Origin: Anthopleura xanthogrammica
Lineage: Eukaryota > Cnidaria > Anthozoa > Actiniaria > Actiniidae
Length of the DNA stretch: 64,000 nucleotides
Assembly: GCA_964019055.1 (NCBI GenBank)
Contig: OZ025213.1
Coordinates: forward strand, 3,941,722-4,005,721
Reading direction: 5' to 3'
The translations under genes and the position numbers were made by a program. The notes under the pieces were generated by a model. It worked only from the letters and a program-made list of their open reading frames with translations. It was not told where the DNA came from and made no database searches. Below, piece after piece: positions 23,201-33,293 of this stretch. Position 1 is the stretch's first letter. Every line of letters begins with the position of its first letter.

Positions 23201-26200
23201 TTGCATATGCATATAATATCCGTTCCCAGGTTCAACCAAGCATTATTCAAGGTCATAACTAATTAAAGTCAACATATACTTTTACCATATAGGTGTGTTT
23301 TCTTCAAATGTGAGGATAATCTCAATCTTGGAAGATGTCATGAACTCTCAGCAGAATTATGGAAGAAGCATGGATAAGATAGCTAATGTCCTTCTTCTCT
23401 CTGTAAGTAATGAATATTTTTTATTTCATATTATATATATTGCCAAAGGAAAGGTTCATTGAGTGTGCAGTGCCTATGCATGAATCTCGACCCATGCAAT
23501 CCTGCTTCAAATCATTTCATAAATGTGTTAAATGTAGACTTCAAATATGTTTCCGAGGTTAAATTTACTGCACACTAAAATTCCTAGATTTTCCATTAGA
23601 AATTAGATGTATTTTTAATATTTAGACACTGATAATGATGGTGGTGGTGGTTGTGATGGTGGGGATGACAATGACAATGACAATGACAATGATTTTATTT
23701 GCACCTTAATTTAAATATACAATTAAATTACAAAATATTGATATCCTTACATAAAGGTGCGAGCCAACTGGATTAACTTAAGAGCCATACAAAGCCAGTT
23801 GGCTAACATCTTTTATATTTTTCAGTTTATCGGTCATTGTGGTGGTTGTGATGGTGGTGGTGGTGGTTGTGATGGTGGTGGTGGTTGTGATGGTGGTGGT
23901 GGTGGTTGTGGTGGTGGTGATGGTGGTGATGGTGGTGGTGGTGGTTGTGATGGTGGTGGTGGTTGTGATGATGATGGTGAGTGGTTGTGATGATGATGTT
24001 GGTGGTGGTTGTGATGATGATGATGTTGGTGGTGGTTGTGATGGTGGTGGTGGTTGTGATGGTGGTGGTGGTTGTGATGGTGGTGGTGGTTGTGATGATG
24101 ATGGTGGTGGTGGTTGTGATGATGATGGTGGTGGTGGTTGTGATGGTGTTGGTGGTGGTGGTGATGCTCCTGCTGATGATGATGATCATCAATATCATTA
24201 TTAATGTATAGATAATGCACTTGTTTCAGTCTATGGTCAAATTTCTTATCCATATCTGTTTTAGGACCTCATAGTCTTCACGACTGCCAGGGACCAGACG
24301 TTCCTTAACAATGAGCTACAAAACCACAAGATTGACATTCCTAATGGAAAATTATTCAAAAAAGTGCAATCTGCAGTTGTTTTGAAGCATTTGTCCTTGA
24401 TAAAAGAACTTGTTTTGGCATCAAAACCAAGAGCTGATATTGGAGTAGATGCAGACTTGACCAAACAAAAACGTATCAGGAGAAATATCAAAAGCCAAGA
24501 TGCGAGTCAGCCAACCACAAGTGCCAACACAAACATTTCTACAACAAATGCGACAAGTGTCAACACAACCATTCCTTCAACAAATGCGACAAGTATCAAC
24601 ACAACCATTCCTTCAACAAATGCGACAAGTATCAGCACAACCATTCCTCCAACAACTGCCACAGGTGTCAACAAAACCATTCCTTCAACAAATGCGACAA
24701 GTGTCAACACAACCATTCCTCCGACAACTGCCACAGGTGTCAACACAACCATTCCTTCAACAAATGCGACAAGTGTCAACACAACCATTCCTCCGACAAC
24801 TGCGACAGGTGTCAACACAACCATTCCTTCAACAAATGCGACAGGTGTCAACACAACCATTCCTCCGACAACTGCGACAGGTGTCAACACAACCATTCCT
24901 TCAACAAATGCGACAGGTGTCAACACAACCATTCCTCCGACAACTGCGACAGGTGTCAACACAACCATTCCTTCAACAAATGCGACAGGTGTCAACACAA
25001 CCATTCCTCCGACAACTGCGACAGGTGTCAACACAACCATTCCTTCAACAAATGCGACAAGTGTCAACACAACCATTCCTCCGACAACTGCGACAGGTGT
25101 CAACACAACCATTCCTTCAACAAATGCGACAAGTGTCAACACAACCATTCCTCCGACAACTGCCATAGGTGTCAACACAACCATTCCTTCAACAAATGCG
25201 ACAAGTGTCAACAAAACCATTCCTTCAACAAATGCGACAAGTGTCAACACAACCATTCCTCCGACAACTGCGACAGGTGTCAGTACAACCATTCCTTCAA
25301 CAAATGCGACAAGTGTCAACACAACCATTCCTCCGACAACTGCGACAGGTGTCAATACAACCATTCCTTCAACAAATGCGACAAGTGTCAACACAACCAT
25401 TCCTCCGACAACTGCCATAGGTGTCAACACAACCATTCCTTCAACAAATGCGACAGGTGTCAACACAACCATTCCTCCGACAACTGCGACAGGTGTCAAC
25501 ACAACCATTCCTTCAACAAATGCGACAGGTGTCAACACAACCATTCCTCCGACAACTGCGACAGGTGTCAACACAACCATTCCTTCAACAAATGCGACAA
25601 GTGTCAACACAACCATTCCTCCGACAACTGCGACAGGTGTCAACACAACCATTCCTTCAACAAATGCGACAAGTGTCAACACAACCATTCCTCCGACAAC
25701 TGCCTTAGGTGTCAACACAACCATTCCTTCAACAAATGCGACAAGTGTCAACAAAACCATTCCTTCAACAAATGCGACAAGTGTCAACACAACCATTCCT
25801 CCGACAACTGCGACAGGTGTCAGTACAACCATTCCTTCAACAAATGCGACAAGTGTCAACACAACCATTCCTCCGACAACTGCGACAGGTGTCAATACAA
25901 CCATTCCTTCAACAAATGCGACAAGTGTCAACACAACCATTCCTCCGACAACTGCCATAGGTGTCAACACAACCATTCCTTCAACAAATGCGACAGGTGT
26001 CAGCACAACAGTTCCTCCAACAAATGCGACAAGTGTCAGCACAACCATTCCTCCGACAAATGCGACAAGTGTCAGCACAACAGTTCCTCCAACAAATGCG
26101 ACAAGTGTCAGCACAACAGTTCCTCCGACAAATGCGACAAGTGTCAGCACAACCGTTCCTCCGACAAATGCCACTCGGCCACCAACTTCAAGTACCAGCA

Positions 26201-27153
26201 CAACCATTTCTACAAATGTGACTTCGCCTAAACCAAAGACAGGCTCAACAACAGCCTCCCCACCATCGAAAGATGAGGAACGTTACATAATAACTTTGGA
26301 AGGAAACTGCAATGAAGTTCTTGGTAAAGCTGATATCAAAATGAAATTTATCGAGGAGTTCAAGAAAGTAATCGCATTTATCATTAAAACATCTGAGAGT
26401 GAAATACAAGTCGGGGAACTCAAATGTGGCTCGATAAAGGTCTCATTTGTTGTGAAAAATGCGAAAAAAATTAATGCTACTGAAGTCCTGACAAAAGCTG
26501 CTTCGGATGGACAAATTGTAGTGCCTGTGAACGGAAAGAACTACACTTCATCGGGGTTGATCGTAATTCCTGGGCCAACGACGTCACCACCAAAAATCAC
26601 CCCAACTACTAAACCTTACAATAAGCTTGCTCTTTACCTTTATATTGGCTTCGGGTCTGCCATGGGGCTTATATTTCTGATTGGCTTAATAGTATTGATC
26701 GCTCGCTGTAAAAGAGACAGGACCCGCGGTAGCTTCGTTTTGGGTAATGATGCCGACGTAGAGCTGAAGCGATACAGGGGAATGCCCCGAGCGTCGTATT
26801 ATCGAGTAGAAATGTACGGAGAACCTGTGGAGATGGACGCAGCTCGACCTGGAGTAACTGATGATGAGTATGATGGGGATATAGTACCTTACGCACAGAC
26901 CAGCTTCAGCAATTCTACCTCGACTAGGCCTACGTCCAACAACAACTTCAACAAAGACGAATTTTCGATGGGAAACTTACCCGAATGGAATGTACCTAAG
27001 CTCAAGACGTCAGACATGGTAGTGAGTTCCTCGGGTGCTGGACAAGATGAAGACGAGGAAGGGAGTGAAAAAAATTTCAATCACGACGCTTTGCACGCCT
27101 ACGATAATCCTGTAATGACGTTTAAAGATACGTCGAACAATTCCTCTGAATAG
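20248..27153 (+). CDS. Single-pass mucin-like membrane protein with 12-aa repeats
   Basis: Five exons: 20248-20296, 20663-20828, 22150-22316, 23293-23402, 24265-27153; phases 1, 2, 1, 0 join to 1126 aa. The N-terminus is a signal peptide (MTTAQALIVHVSFIVF, cleavage near FASA). An unrecognised ectodomain of about 190 aa follows, with SSNVRIISILEDVMNS and DLIVFTTARDQTFL. Then comes a Thr/Pro-rich array of about 45 units of 12 aa (type VNTTIPSTNATS alternating with VNTTIPPTTATG). Every PSTNAT unit has two N-glycosylation sequons (NTT, NAT) beside many O-glycosylation sites. After it lies a compact domain of about 95 aa with two cysteines (GNCNEV, ELKCGSIKVSF), similar in style to SEA-like modules near the membrane. 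One helix follows (GFGSAMGLIFLIGLIVLIA) with an RCKRDR stop-transfer, and a cytosolic tail of about 150 aa with acidic clusters and YDNPV. It is probably a surface glycoprotein of mucus or glycocalyx; no named family was recognised. Confidence 0.85.
21970..22111. mobile_element. MITE-like inverted repeat in mucin-like gene intron 2
   Basis: Ends TGCTAAACACTGATTGAGAC and GTCTCGATCAGCATGTAGCA are imperfect inverted repeats, with ACAACAGTCGC / GCGACTGTTGT extending the match. Non-coding. Confidence 0.7.
22478..22549 (+). tRNA. tRNA-Thr(AGT)-like gene, copy 1
   Basis: A full cloverleaf folds by eye: acceptor GTCCTTG/CAAGGGC (7 pairs, one U-G), D stem GTGT/ACAC, anticodon loop CTAGTAT giving anticodon AGT, T stem GTGGG/CCTGC with loop TTCGAGT, discriminator A. 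Pol III boxes are intact: A box TAGTGTAGTGG, B box GGTTCGAGTCC, and a T7 terminator follows. The top pair of the anticodon stem is an A-A mismatch. It lies in intron 3 of the mucin-like gene. It may be a functional tRNA or a tRNA-derived repeat, because copy 2 shares flanking sequence. Confidence 0.7.
22799..22870 (+). tRNA. tRNA-Thr(AGT)-like gene, copy 2
   Basis: Identical over all 72 nt to copy 1, 321 bp downstream, with shared flanks (ACCAGCGTGGTTG upstream, TATGATATTTTTCTCTTAAT downstream, the latter giving a T5 terminator). A 16-nt reverse-complement fragment of the tRNA 5' end lies between the copies at about 22695-22710, next to a duplicated GATTAATATCGCCCTGGACC block. The cluster therefore arose by local duplication and inversion. 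Confidence 0.7.
23634..24190. repeat. Trinucleotide-type microsatellite (GGT/GAT/TGT)n
   Basis: About 550 bp of GTGGTGGTTGTGATGGTGG-type sequence within intron 4 of the mucin-like gene. It opens long low-complexity frames on both strands (poly-Val, poly-Gly, poly-His), which are not genes. Confidence 0.9.
24532..26175 (+). repeat. 36-bp coding minisatellite, about 45 copies
   Basis: The unit is 12 codons, for example ACAAGTGTCAACACAACC followed by ATTCCTTCAACAAATGCG. Units alternate in pairs, and a higher-order block of 540 bp (15 units) is duplicated: features at 25169 and 25421 recur at 25709 and 25961. Copies are nearly identical in DNA, so the array is kept homogeneous by recent unequal exchange and its length is likely polymorphic. 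Confidence 0.95.
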
Positions 27154-29377
27154 GCAAGAAAATGCAGTAAATATTGTTTGTAATTGTTTCACACGCGCGT
27201 TTATAGTGAAGATGAAACTTTGAAACACGCGGAGAAGAATTCTTTAATTGTTAACGTTGGTTGTTCGTTATCAGTGGACTCAAGACGCGTATATTTCGCA
27301 TATAGTAAAACCGCAGTACGTTGTAGTTCCGAAGTTGGGTTAAGTTTCTCCGTTGGTAAGGAATCCAAAACAAATTCAAATATTTTCTCTGCCGTGCAAG
27401 AAAAAAAAGAGGAATCAAAATGAAATACGGTTTTAAAGAAAGGTTCTTCCTTCTTTGAAGAGGAAGGTGACTCCTAGTTTTTTCAATCACGTTTTGTCCT
27501 AAGCTGGATTCACCAAAGCTCAAAGGAAGACTGGTAACGCCTTCCCAAATTGAATTAGTCACACAATCCTATGCTCTATTAGAAAAAGTCTTTTTCCGAC
27601 AAAACGAGTGAATGGATTATTTTTGTGAACAAGTGGTCGACTTGTTTCCCTTGTAAGAATTCGATTTGCGTTTCGCGCCAAAAATGCCGCAAATTTTGAC
27701 TGATTGGTAAATTTGTTGCAAAACATAGACGAAAGGACCTCAGTACCGTCTAGTGGCGAGTTGGATAGAGAACCGTATATAATACACAGTCAATATCTTC
27801 CTTTGAACTTTGGAAGTCCAAGTAAACTCGATTCCAAGTAGTACTTAGTTTAGTAAGTAGAAAGGATTGAGAAAACTGATGCAGAAGATTGGTCATAGAG
27901 AATTTTATATCAAGTATATATCATGCATCAACACAGCTAGCTTACAGAGAAGATAGATAGATATTACTTTTCATAAGAAATAGCTGAATAAATTATATAG
28001 ATTGTTTGATTAGTTGTTACTCATCATATCAATATATATTCAAGATAAATATATTCCTTTCAGAATTTTATTCCATTTCTTTCATTTTAGTTCACGTTAT
28101 AAAAGAATATAGTGATTTCTGAATGTAAAATTGATTGCATATAATTATTCTAAAAAGGATCAATATTTGTGATTGAAAGAAAATAATGGTCACATAATGC
28201 ATTTCTATGCTATATATAAATATATTATATCCTCTTGCCAGATTCTTATTTGCTTTTTTGTAAATCAATGCAACACCAATAGAAAACAATCATTTAACAA
28301 AGGTTCAACATTATATGACAGCATTCTTGTATCAAGTCTCTAGTGTAAGAGTGTGCGACATGGGATCGACCACACAGTCACATGACACATAGTAAGCTAA
28401 TATAATTGTTTATTTATTTCATTCAACTGATATAAATATTTCCTTCATCAACGTCTGAAATAGATCAGAGAGTAGACCTTAGTAGAAATAGTAGACCAGG
28501 GCTAAAAATAATAATGGCTGGTCAATGAACAATAGTTGGCCAAAACTGGCACTTGTACAGCAATGCATCTTGGGCCAGTCATCTTGACCACTTATCAGTC
28601 GTCATGTCCAGCCATGTCCAGCCATTGAGCAGCCATTATTTTTAGCCCTTGGCTTTGCAGCATTTTGTTTCACTGATTGAATGAAAAAGCTCACACCAAA
28701 TACTTAATAGATTTATGAATAATGATAAATCCTGGGTGGGACTCCCATATATAGGACGGTCGGGATGCTTGTCAGAATTTTTTAAATGACCCCTAAAAGG
28801 TACCAAATAATGAAAATTTATTTATCCCTAAAAGGTACAATGACAATCCATACCCCATTCACATTGTAGTCCCCCCTCCCCCTGGGTAATGGATATCATA
28901 TATACTTAATGATAAATATGCTTGACAAACCTTTTTAGAGGTTTTTTGTAAACATTGTTAAAAATATTGGAATATATTTTTAGTAAGTCGATTAAAGTTA
29001 CTCTTAATGATATGATATTATAATGATAGACACTTCCATATAGCGATGATTATTTTTGATGAATAAAATGTTTCAAATTAATCTGAAGTTCTTTTTATTA
29101 GAGTAGCTAATATTGGCTAATATTTTTTCACAGATCAGCTGGATAATATCTAAGTAAAATCCACTTAGCCCTGCTAACAACCTACAAATTATGAATGTCT
29201 TCCCACCAAGGCAAAGTTTTGTTGAGTTAGAAAAAAGCTTTTCATGCTGTGTACTCCCATAATGAACGCGCGCTCGCCCAATCAGAACGCAAGAACAAAG
29301 ACCACGCCACAGGGTGCCCACTTCCTTTTATTTGTGAGTCAGTTCCCAGTCCTTCCCTTTCATTCGACACAAACAAT
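27154..29377. other. Intergenic stretch between mucin-like and HMG-box genes
   Basis: AATAAA at 27987-27992 is a possible poly(A) signal of the mucin-like gene. A palindromic repeat lies at 28498-28649. Just upstream of the next gene, about 29265-29300 is GC-rich with a CCAAT (GCCCAATCAG), plausible as its promoter. Nothing else recognised. Confidence 0.5.
28498..28649. mobile_element. MITE-like inverted repeat
   Basis: Ends AGGGCTAAAAATAATAATGG and CCATTATTTTTAGCCCT are inverted repeats; the interior carries further GGCTGGTCA / TGTCCAGCC symmetry. Non-coding. Confidence 0.7.
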
Positions 29378-31802
29378 ATGGCGGACGAAAGTAGAGTTCC
29401 TTCTGGTTCATCGGGACATCAAAGTACAGCTACAGTTTGGAAAAGAAAATATCTAACTCTACAAAAACGCTGTGAACAGACAGAACAGGTATCTGTTATG
29501 ATTTAAGAGTCACGTTTAACCTCAATTTCATGGGCCCAATAGCTTTAATAACAACACTATGTAGTGATAGTTTCACTCGAAGTTCTGTTTTAGACTAGAC
29601 TAGAGTTCTTGTATTGAACTGTAAGCGAAGAGATTGATATCTCATTGTATATTGTTATTTACCAACAGGAAAATGAGCGACTACTTAATCGGATATACCA
29701 CGTGAACAAACTACTTCGTAGACATCGACGACAGAGAAGGTAAGTGGATTAAAATAAAAACAGTGCATTCAGTATCACCTCTGGTTATCCTTACATACTT
29801 AAATAATATTCGTGTAATCTTTAGATTTATAAGAGAGAAACTTGATGAACACAAAGATGACTACCGAAATGTTCAACCTCCATTACAGGTATTTATAAAT
29901 AAGCCAGGATTATGCTGCTCTTACTCAGCATGTACTACTACAGCTGTACTACTACTGACTAAAACGAACAGCCAAAGAATAACTACATTATGACAATAAT
30001 TTATTTTTTGTATTGCTGCCTTTTTCCTTTATTTCCCTTATATAGAACTATGTCGCAGTCATAAACATTAAAATGCCATGTCGCTGTCTACATTGTTCAT
30101 TCAGTATGTCATGGTTGCCATTTTTCAAAAAATGGATGTCAGATGTCGGCTTTAAGAAATAAGCATGTTCAGGACCCCTTTATAGGCCCCACTGCCTTGT
30201 AGCTGCTTACGATGTGCTAGTGTGAACCTAACCAGGGCTGCTTAAACCTATGCTTTTGCATATATGATCACAATTTGTCACTTATTCATTTTCAAGTTTA
30301 TAATTTAATTTAAAACATTTTTTTATTTAAAGTCTCAGCTAATGGCAGAAATTGTATCGGAGAGTTTACCATCCTATATGGACTTTGATAATGGTCAACT
30401 ACCAGTATCACCTGGACAAACCAGTAACACTACCACTACATCCATTAGAAAAAGTAAGAGTCGCAATCCTGCGAAGCAAGATAAAGAAAAAGACCCAAAT
30501 GCTCCAAAAAAGCCTGCAAATGCATTCTTTATGTTCTGCCAGCAACAGCGTAATGTCATGCAAGATGACCAACGGGATGCGGCAGCAGCTATGGGTCATC
30601 ATGAACTTACCAAAACCCTGGCTAAAGAGTGGAATAATCTTATTGATAATGAGAAAAAAGTAAGTTTTACTATGTTCTTAATTACACTGAAAGTAAGTCC
30701 TTTCTTTGATATACCAAGTGAAAGTTCATGGACCCCCAGTTATAGCTACAGTAGGGATGATGATTGTGATGACAATGACGATGTTTGCAAGGCTGTGAAC
30801 AATTTTTTGATAGGCAGTTCATTTGCCTGGCCAGAGGAATATTTGACCTGTCAAAACCAAACATGGCTGGTCAAATGTCGAGAGAAAAGGAATCATTTAC
30901 CAGTCAAGTGATTATTTTAACTGGACATTCATCCAATGACTGGCACTTTTTTGCAGCCTTGCATGATGATGATCATAATAGTTTTGATGATTATGGTGAT
31001 TGTGATGATGAGAATGGTGGTGGTGGTGGTGGTGATGATATGATATGATATGATATGACAGTGATGATTGCCATGATGATGATGATAAGTTTGCTGAATT
31101 GCAACAGATTGTAATGTTAGCTCAATAGTCCTCTTTGCCATTTCCTGTGCCATCTTGAAAGGTAGCTGAGCCTTTGCATCGAAGTGAGATGAATGGTGAC
31201 CTTGCGATGATAGAGACCTACGAATAATTGTCCAAGGTGTTAAAAAAGGTCTCTATCATTGCAAGCTTACTGTTTGTCACACTTTGATGCAAAGGCATGA
31301 CTACCTTTCAAGATGGCGCAGGGAACAGTGAAGGGGACTATTGAAGAGTGTTTTCTTTTTTCTATTAATTCAAAAAGGTGGCATGGGTTTTGATTCTTTC
31401 TTGGTCTTAATCCCATTTTACATTTGTTTTAATGATAATTATTATGGTATTTAGGTATATTATGAGATGTATGAAAAAGAAAAAGAAAGATATGAACAAG
31501 AAATGAAAAATTATACCTCAGATAAGGCCAGCTCCAAAAAAGAAAAAGACTCCTCTTCAAAGAAACAAAAGTCCAAATCACAAAAAAGCAAGGCAACTGT
31601 GCCTACAGCTACTGTTACACAATCTTGTCCAGAATCTCGATCTGGTCTCGTATCACCAACATTAGACCCACTGTCACAGAGTCTTATGCCGTTTAACCTC
31701 CCTCTTATACCTTCACCACCTCTACTTCCTAATGATAAAGATACTTTCCAGGACTTTAGTCATCTCTCCTCCCCACCAGACGATTCGTTTATGCAATCAT
31801 GA
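29378..31802 (+). CDS. TFPT-like coiled coil plus HMG-box protein (putative INO80 subunit, Nhp10-like)
   Basis: Five exons: 29378-29488, 29669-29739, 29825-29888, 30333-30659, 31455-31802; phases 0, 2, 0, 0 give 306 aa. Residues about 20-85 form a basic coiled coil (KYLTLQKRCEQTEQ, NERLLNRIYHVNKLLRR, DDYRNVQ) closely resembling the conserved core of TFPT/Amida, a subunit of the animal INO80 chromatin remodeller. Residues about 130-200 are an HMG box opening DPNAPKKPANAFFMFCQQQR and closing YYEMYEKEKERYEQEMKNY. A Lys/Ser-rich linker and a Pro-rich C-terminus follow. Yeast Nhp10, the INO80 HMG subunit, has the same order. The protein is expected in the nucleus, binding DNA or nucleosomes. The start ATG sits in ATATGGCGG; AATAAA lies at about 32330. 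INO80 membership is inference from the two domains. Confidence 0.85.
31123..31343. mobile_element. Long-palindrome MITE (copy 1; copy 2 at 61029-61249)
   Basis: Ends CAATAGTCC...TTTCCTGTG and CAGGGAACAGTGAAGGGGAC are inverted, and the arms extend to about 100 bp each (TCTTGAAAGGTAG, CCTTTGCATCGAAGTG and complements). The central loop is in the opposite orientation to that of copy 2. It lies in intron 4 of the HMG-box gene. Confidence 0.85.
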
Positions 31803-33293
31803 TGAAGAGTTATGTGAAGTTTAATAAACAAAAACTCAGGAATATTTCAAAAGATTTTGTTCAAATTACGGCGACCATACATATTACGAACATTGAGAGG
31901 TTTGTACATCACTGTCATGCACAGTCAGTACAAAAAGGCTCCCACAGTTGAAGACAGCAATCCAAATTCAAGACAGGTCTAGGGTGCTAGTTGATGAGAT
32001 TTCATGAGTCATTGGTGGTTGTATGTGAGACTAAAATACCTGCAAGTCACAGATAAAGTTGTCTTCATAAGTATTTATTATATGAAGCATACTAGTAAGG
32101 ATGAGATGAAGAGGACTTTTTTAAGTTCCAAATTATGCACTTGATGTGTATGGTCGTCCAGTTGGATAAAAGGTGTATGAATTATTCATGAGTTTTTGAA
32201 GAACATTATAATCCTGTAAATACTTGTCAATGAAATTCATTTCAGTGGCCATGGAAAAAACTGTCTCTGGTAATATGTGCCACCACTTTGTTAATATGTT
32301 TATACTGTGTGTATTATATATTGGCCTACAATAAATAATAAAAAATAATAAATAATTGGTTTATTGTCAAGGATTAAGGGTTGTATTGCTTATAGATATG
32401 AAAACATCTTAGCCAATAATCAGCAATGGTAGAATTCATTTTTTCAAGTAAAAAAATCATATTTGTGAGCACCCTACGCCACTGACCCCCTATCCCCACT
32501 GACCCCCTACTCGCACTGACCCTTTACCCTCACTGACCCCACACTTCCACTGCCCTCCAGATGAAGGAGAGCTGACTTCACCCATTGTAGAGGCTGTTAT
32601 AGAGAAAAAAACCAATTCAAACTGGAGAGAGATACAAATGCACAAATGATAAGAGATACATACAGGGAATATTGTTAATGCTCAAAAAATATAAACATAC
32701 ATATAAACATACATATAAATATGCATATGAATACATCTGCTGGGAAACAAGCGCCTACAATACCCTCCCTCCTCCCCCCCAAAAAAACCCTTGAGTTTCT
32801 ATGTACATGTTCTAAAAGGTGTGTAAGCATAAAGCAAAGTGTTCTTTCAGGGCTGTAGCAAGGGGAGAGGCTAGGGGCCTTGAGCCCTCCCCCCCCCCCC
32901 CCCCCCCCCCCCTCCCAGTTTTTCCCAGAAAAGTAAAGCAAGTATGGAATTAAATTTCCATTTGTCGTGTTCAGGCGTTGCTTTGTGCTTCGTCAGCCCC
33001 TCCCAGGTTTTCAAGGCTTGCTACGGCCCTGTCTTTCATTTGGTTGCATTTGAAGGTCTTTCGGTACTATCTGTTAGTGGGTTCCCTGTGTACTAGCTGC
33101 AATATACCCACTTCCGGTCTCCCAGGAGTCATTGCGAGGCTAGAGTTCAAGGTTCTTCCGGCAGGAAGCCCAAGTGGAGTTTATTGATTATTGATGAGTG
33201 GAGTCAAGACACAGAGGGACACCAAGTCAAAACTAATACAAAACTCCCTCAAATAACTTAACTCAGCTTCGAAACCCACCGAGAAGCTCGAAA
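31803..33293. other. Intergenic stretch before coronin-7
   Basis: Holds the 3' end of the HMG-box gene, a CACTGACCCCCTA-type short tandem at about 32470-32545, an ATA/CATACATATAAA run at about 32685-32735, and a hAT-like element at 32848-33031 with a long poly-C core. No gene seen. Confidence 0.55.
32848..33031. mobile_element. hAT-like short element
   Basis: Ends CAGGGCTGTAGCAAGG and CTTGCTACGGCCCTG are near-perfect inverted repeats of hAT style, enclosing a poly-C tract. Target duplication is not clean. Confidence 0.6.

Noticed and set aside
23827..24253. Poly-His, poly-Thr and poly-Val frames around the GGT/GAT microsatellite
   Set aside because: Pure low-complexity translation of an intronic microsatellite.
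24507..26207. 566-codon open frame on the minus strand across the mucin repeat
   Set aside because: It exists because the 36-bp unit is a multiple of three and has no stop in that frame; no start context, splice sites or domain. Shadow of the plus-strand exon.
24500..26221. Series of Gln-rich frames (QPFLQQMRQVST type) on the plus strand in the same array
   Set aside because: Second frame of the minisatellite, broken wherever CCATAGG or CCTTAGG variants occur; not continuous with flanking exons.
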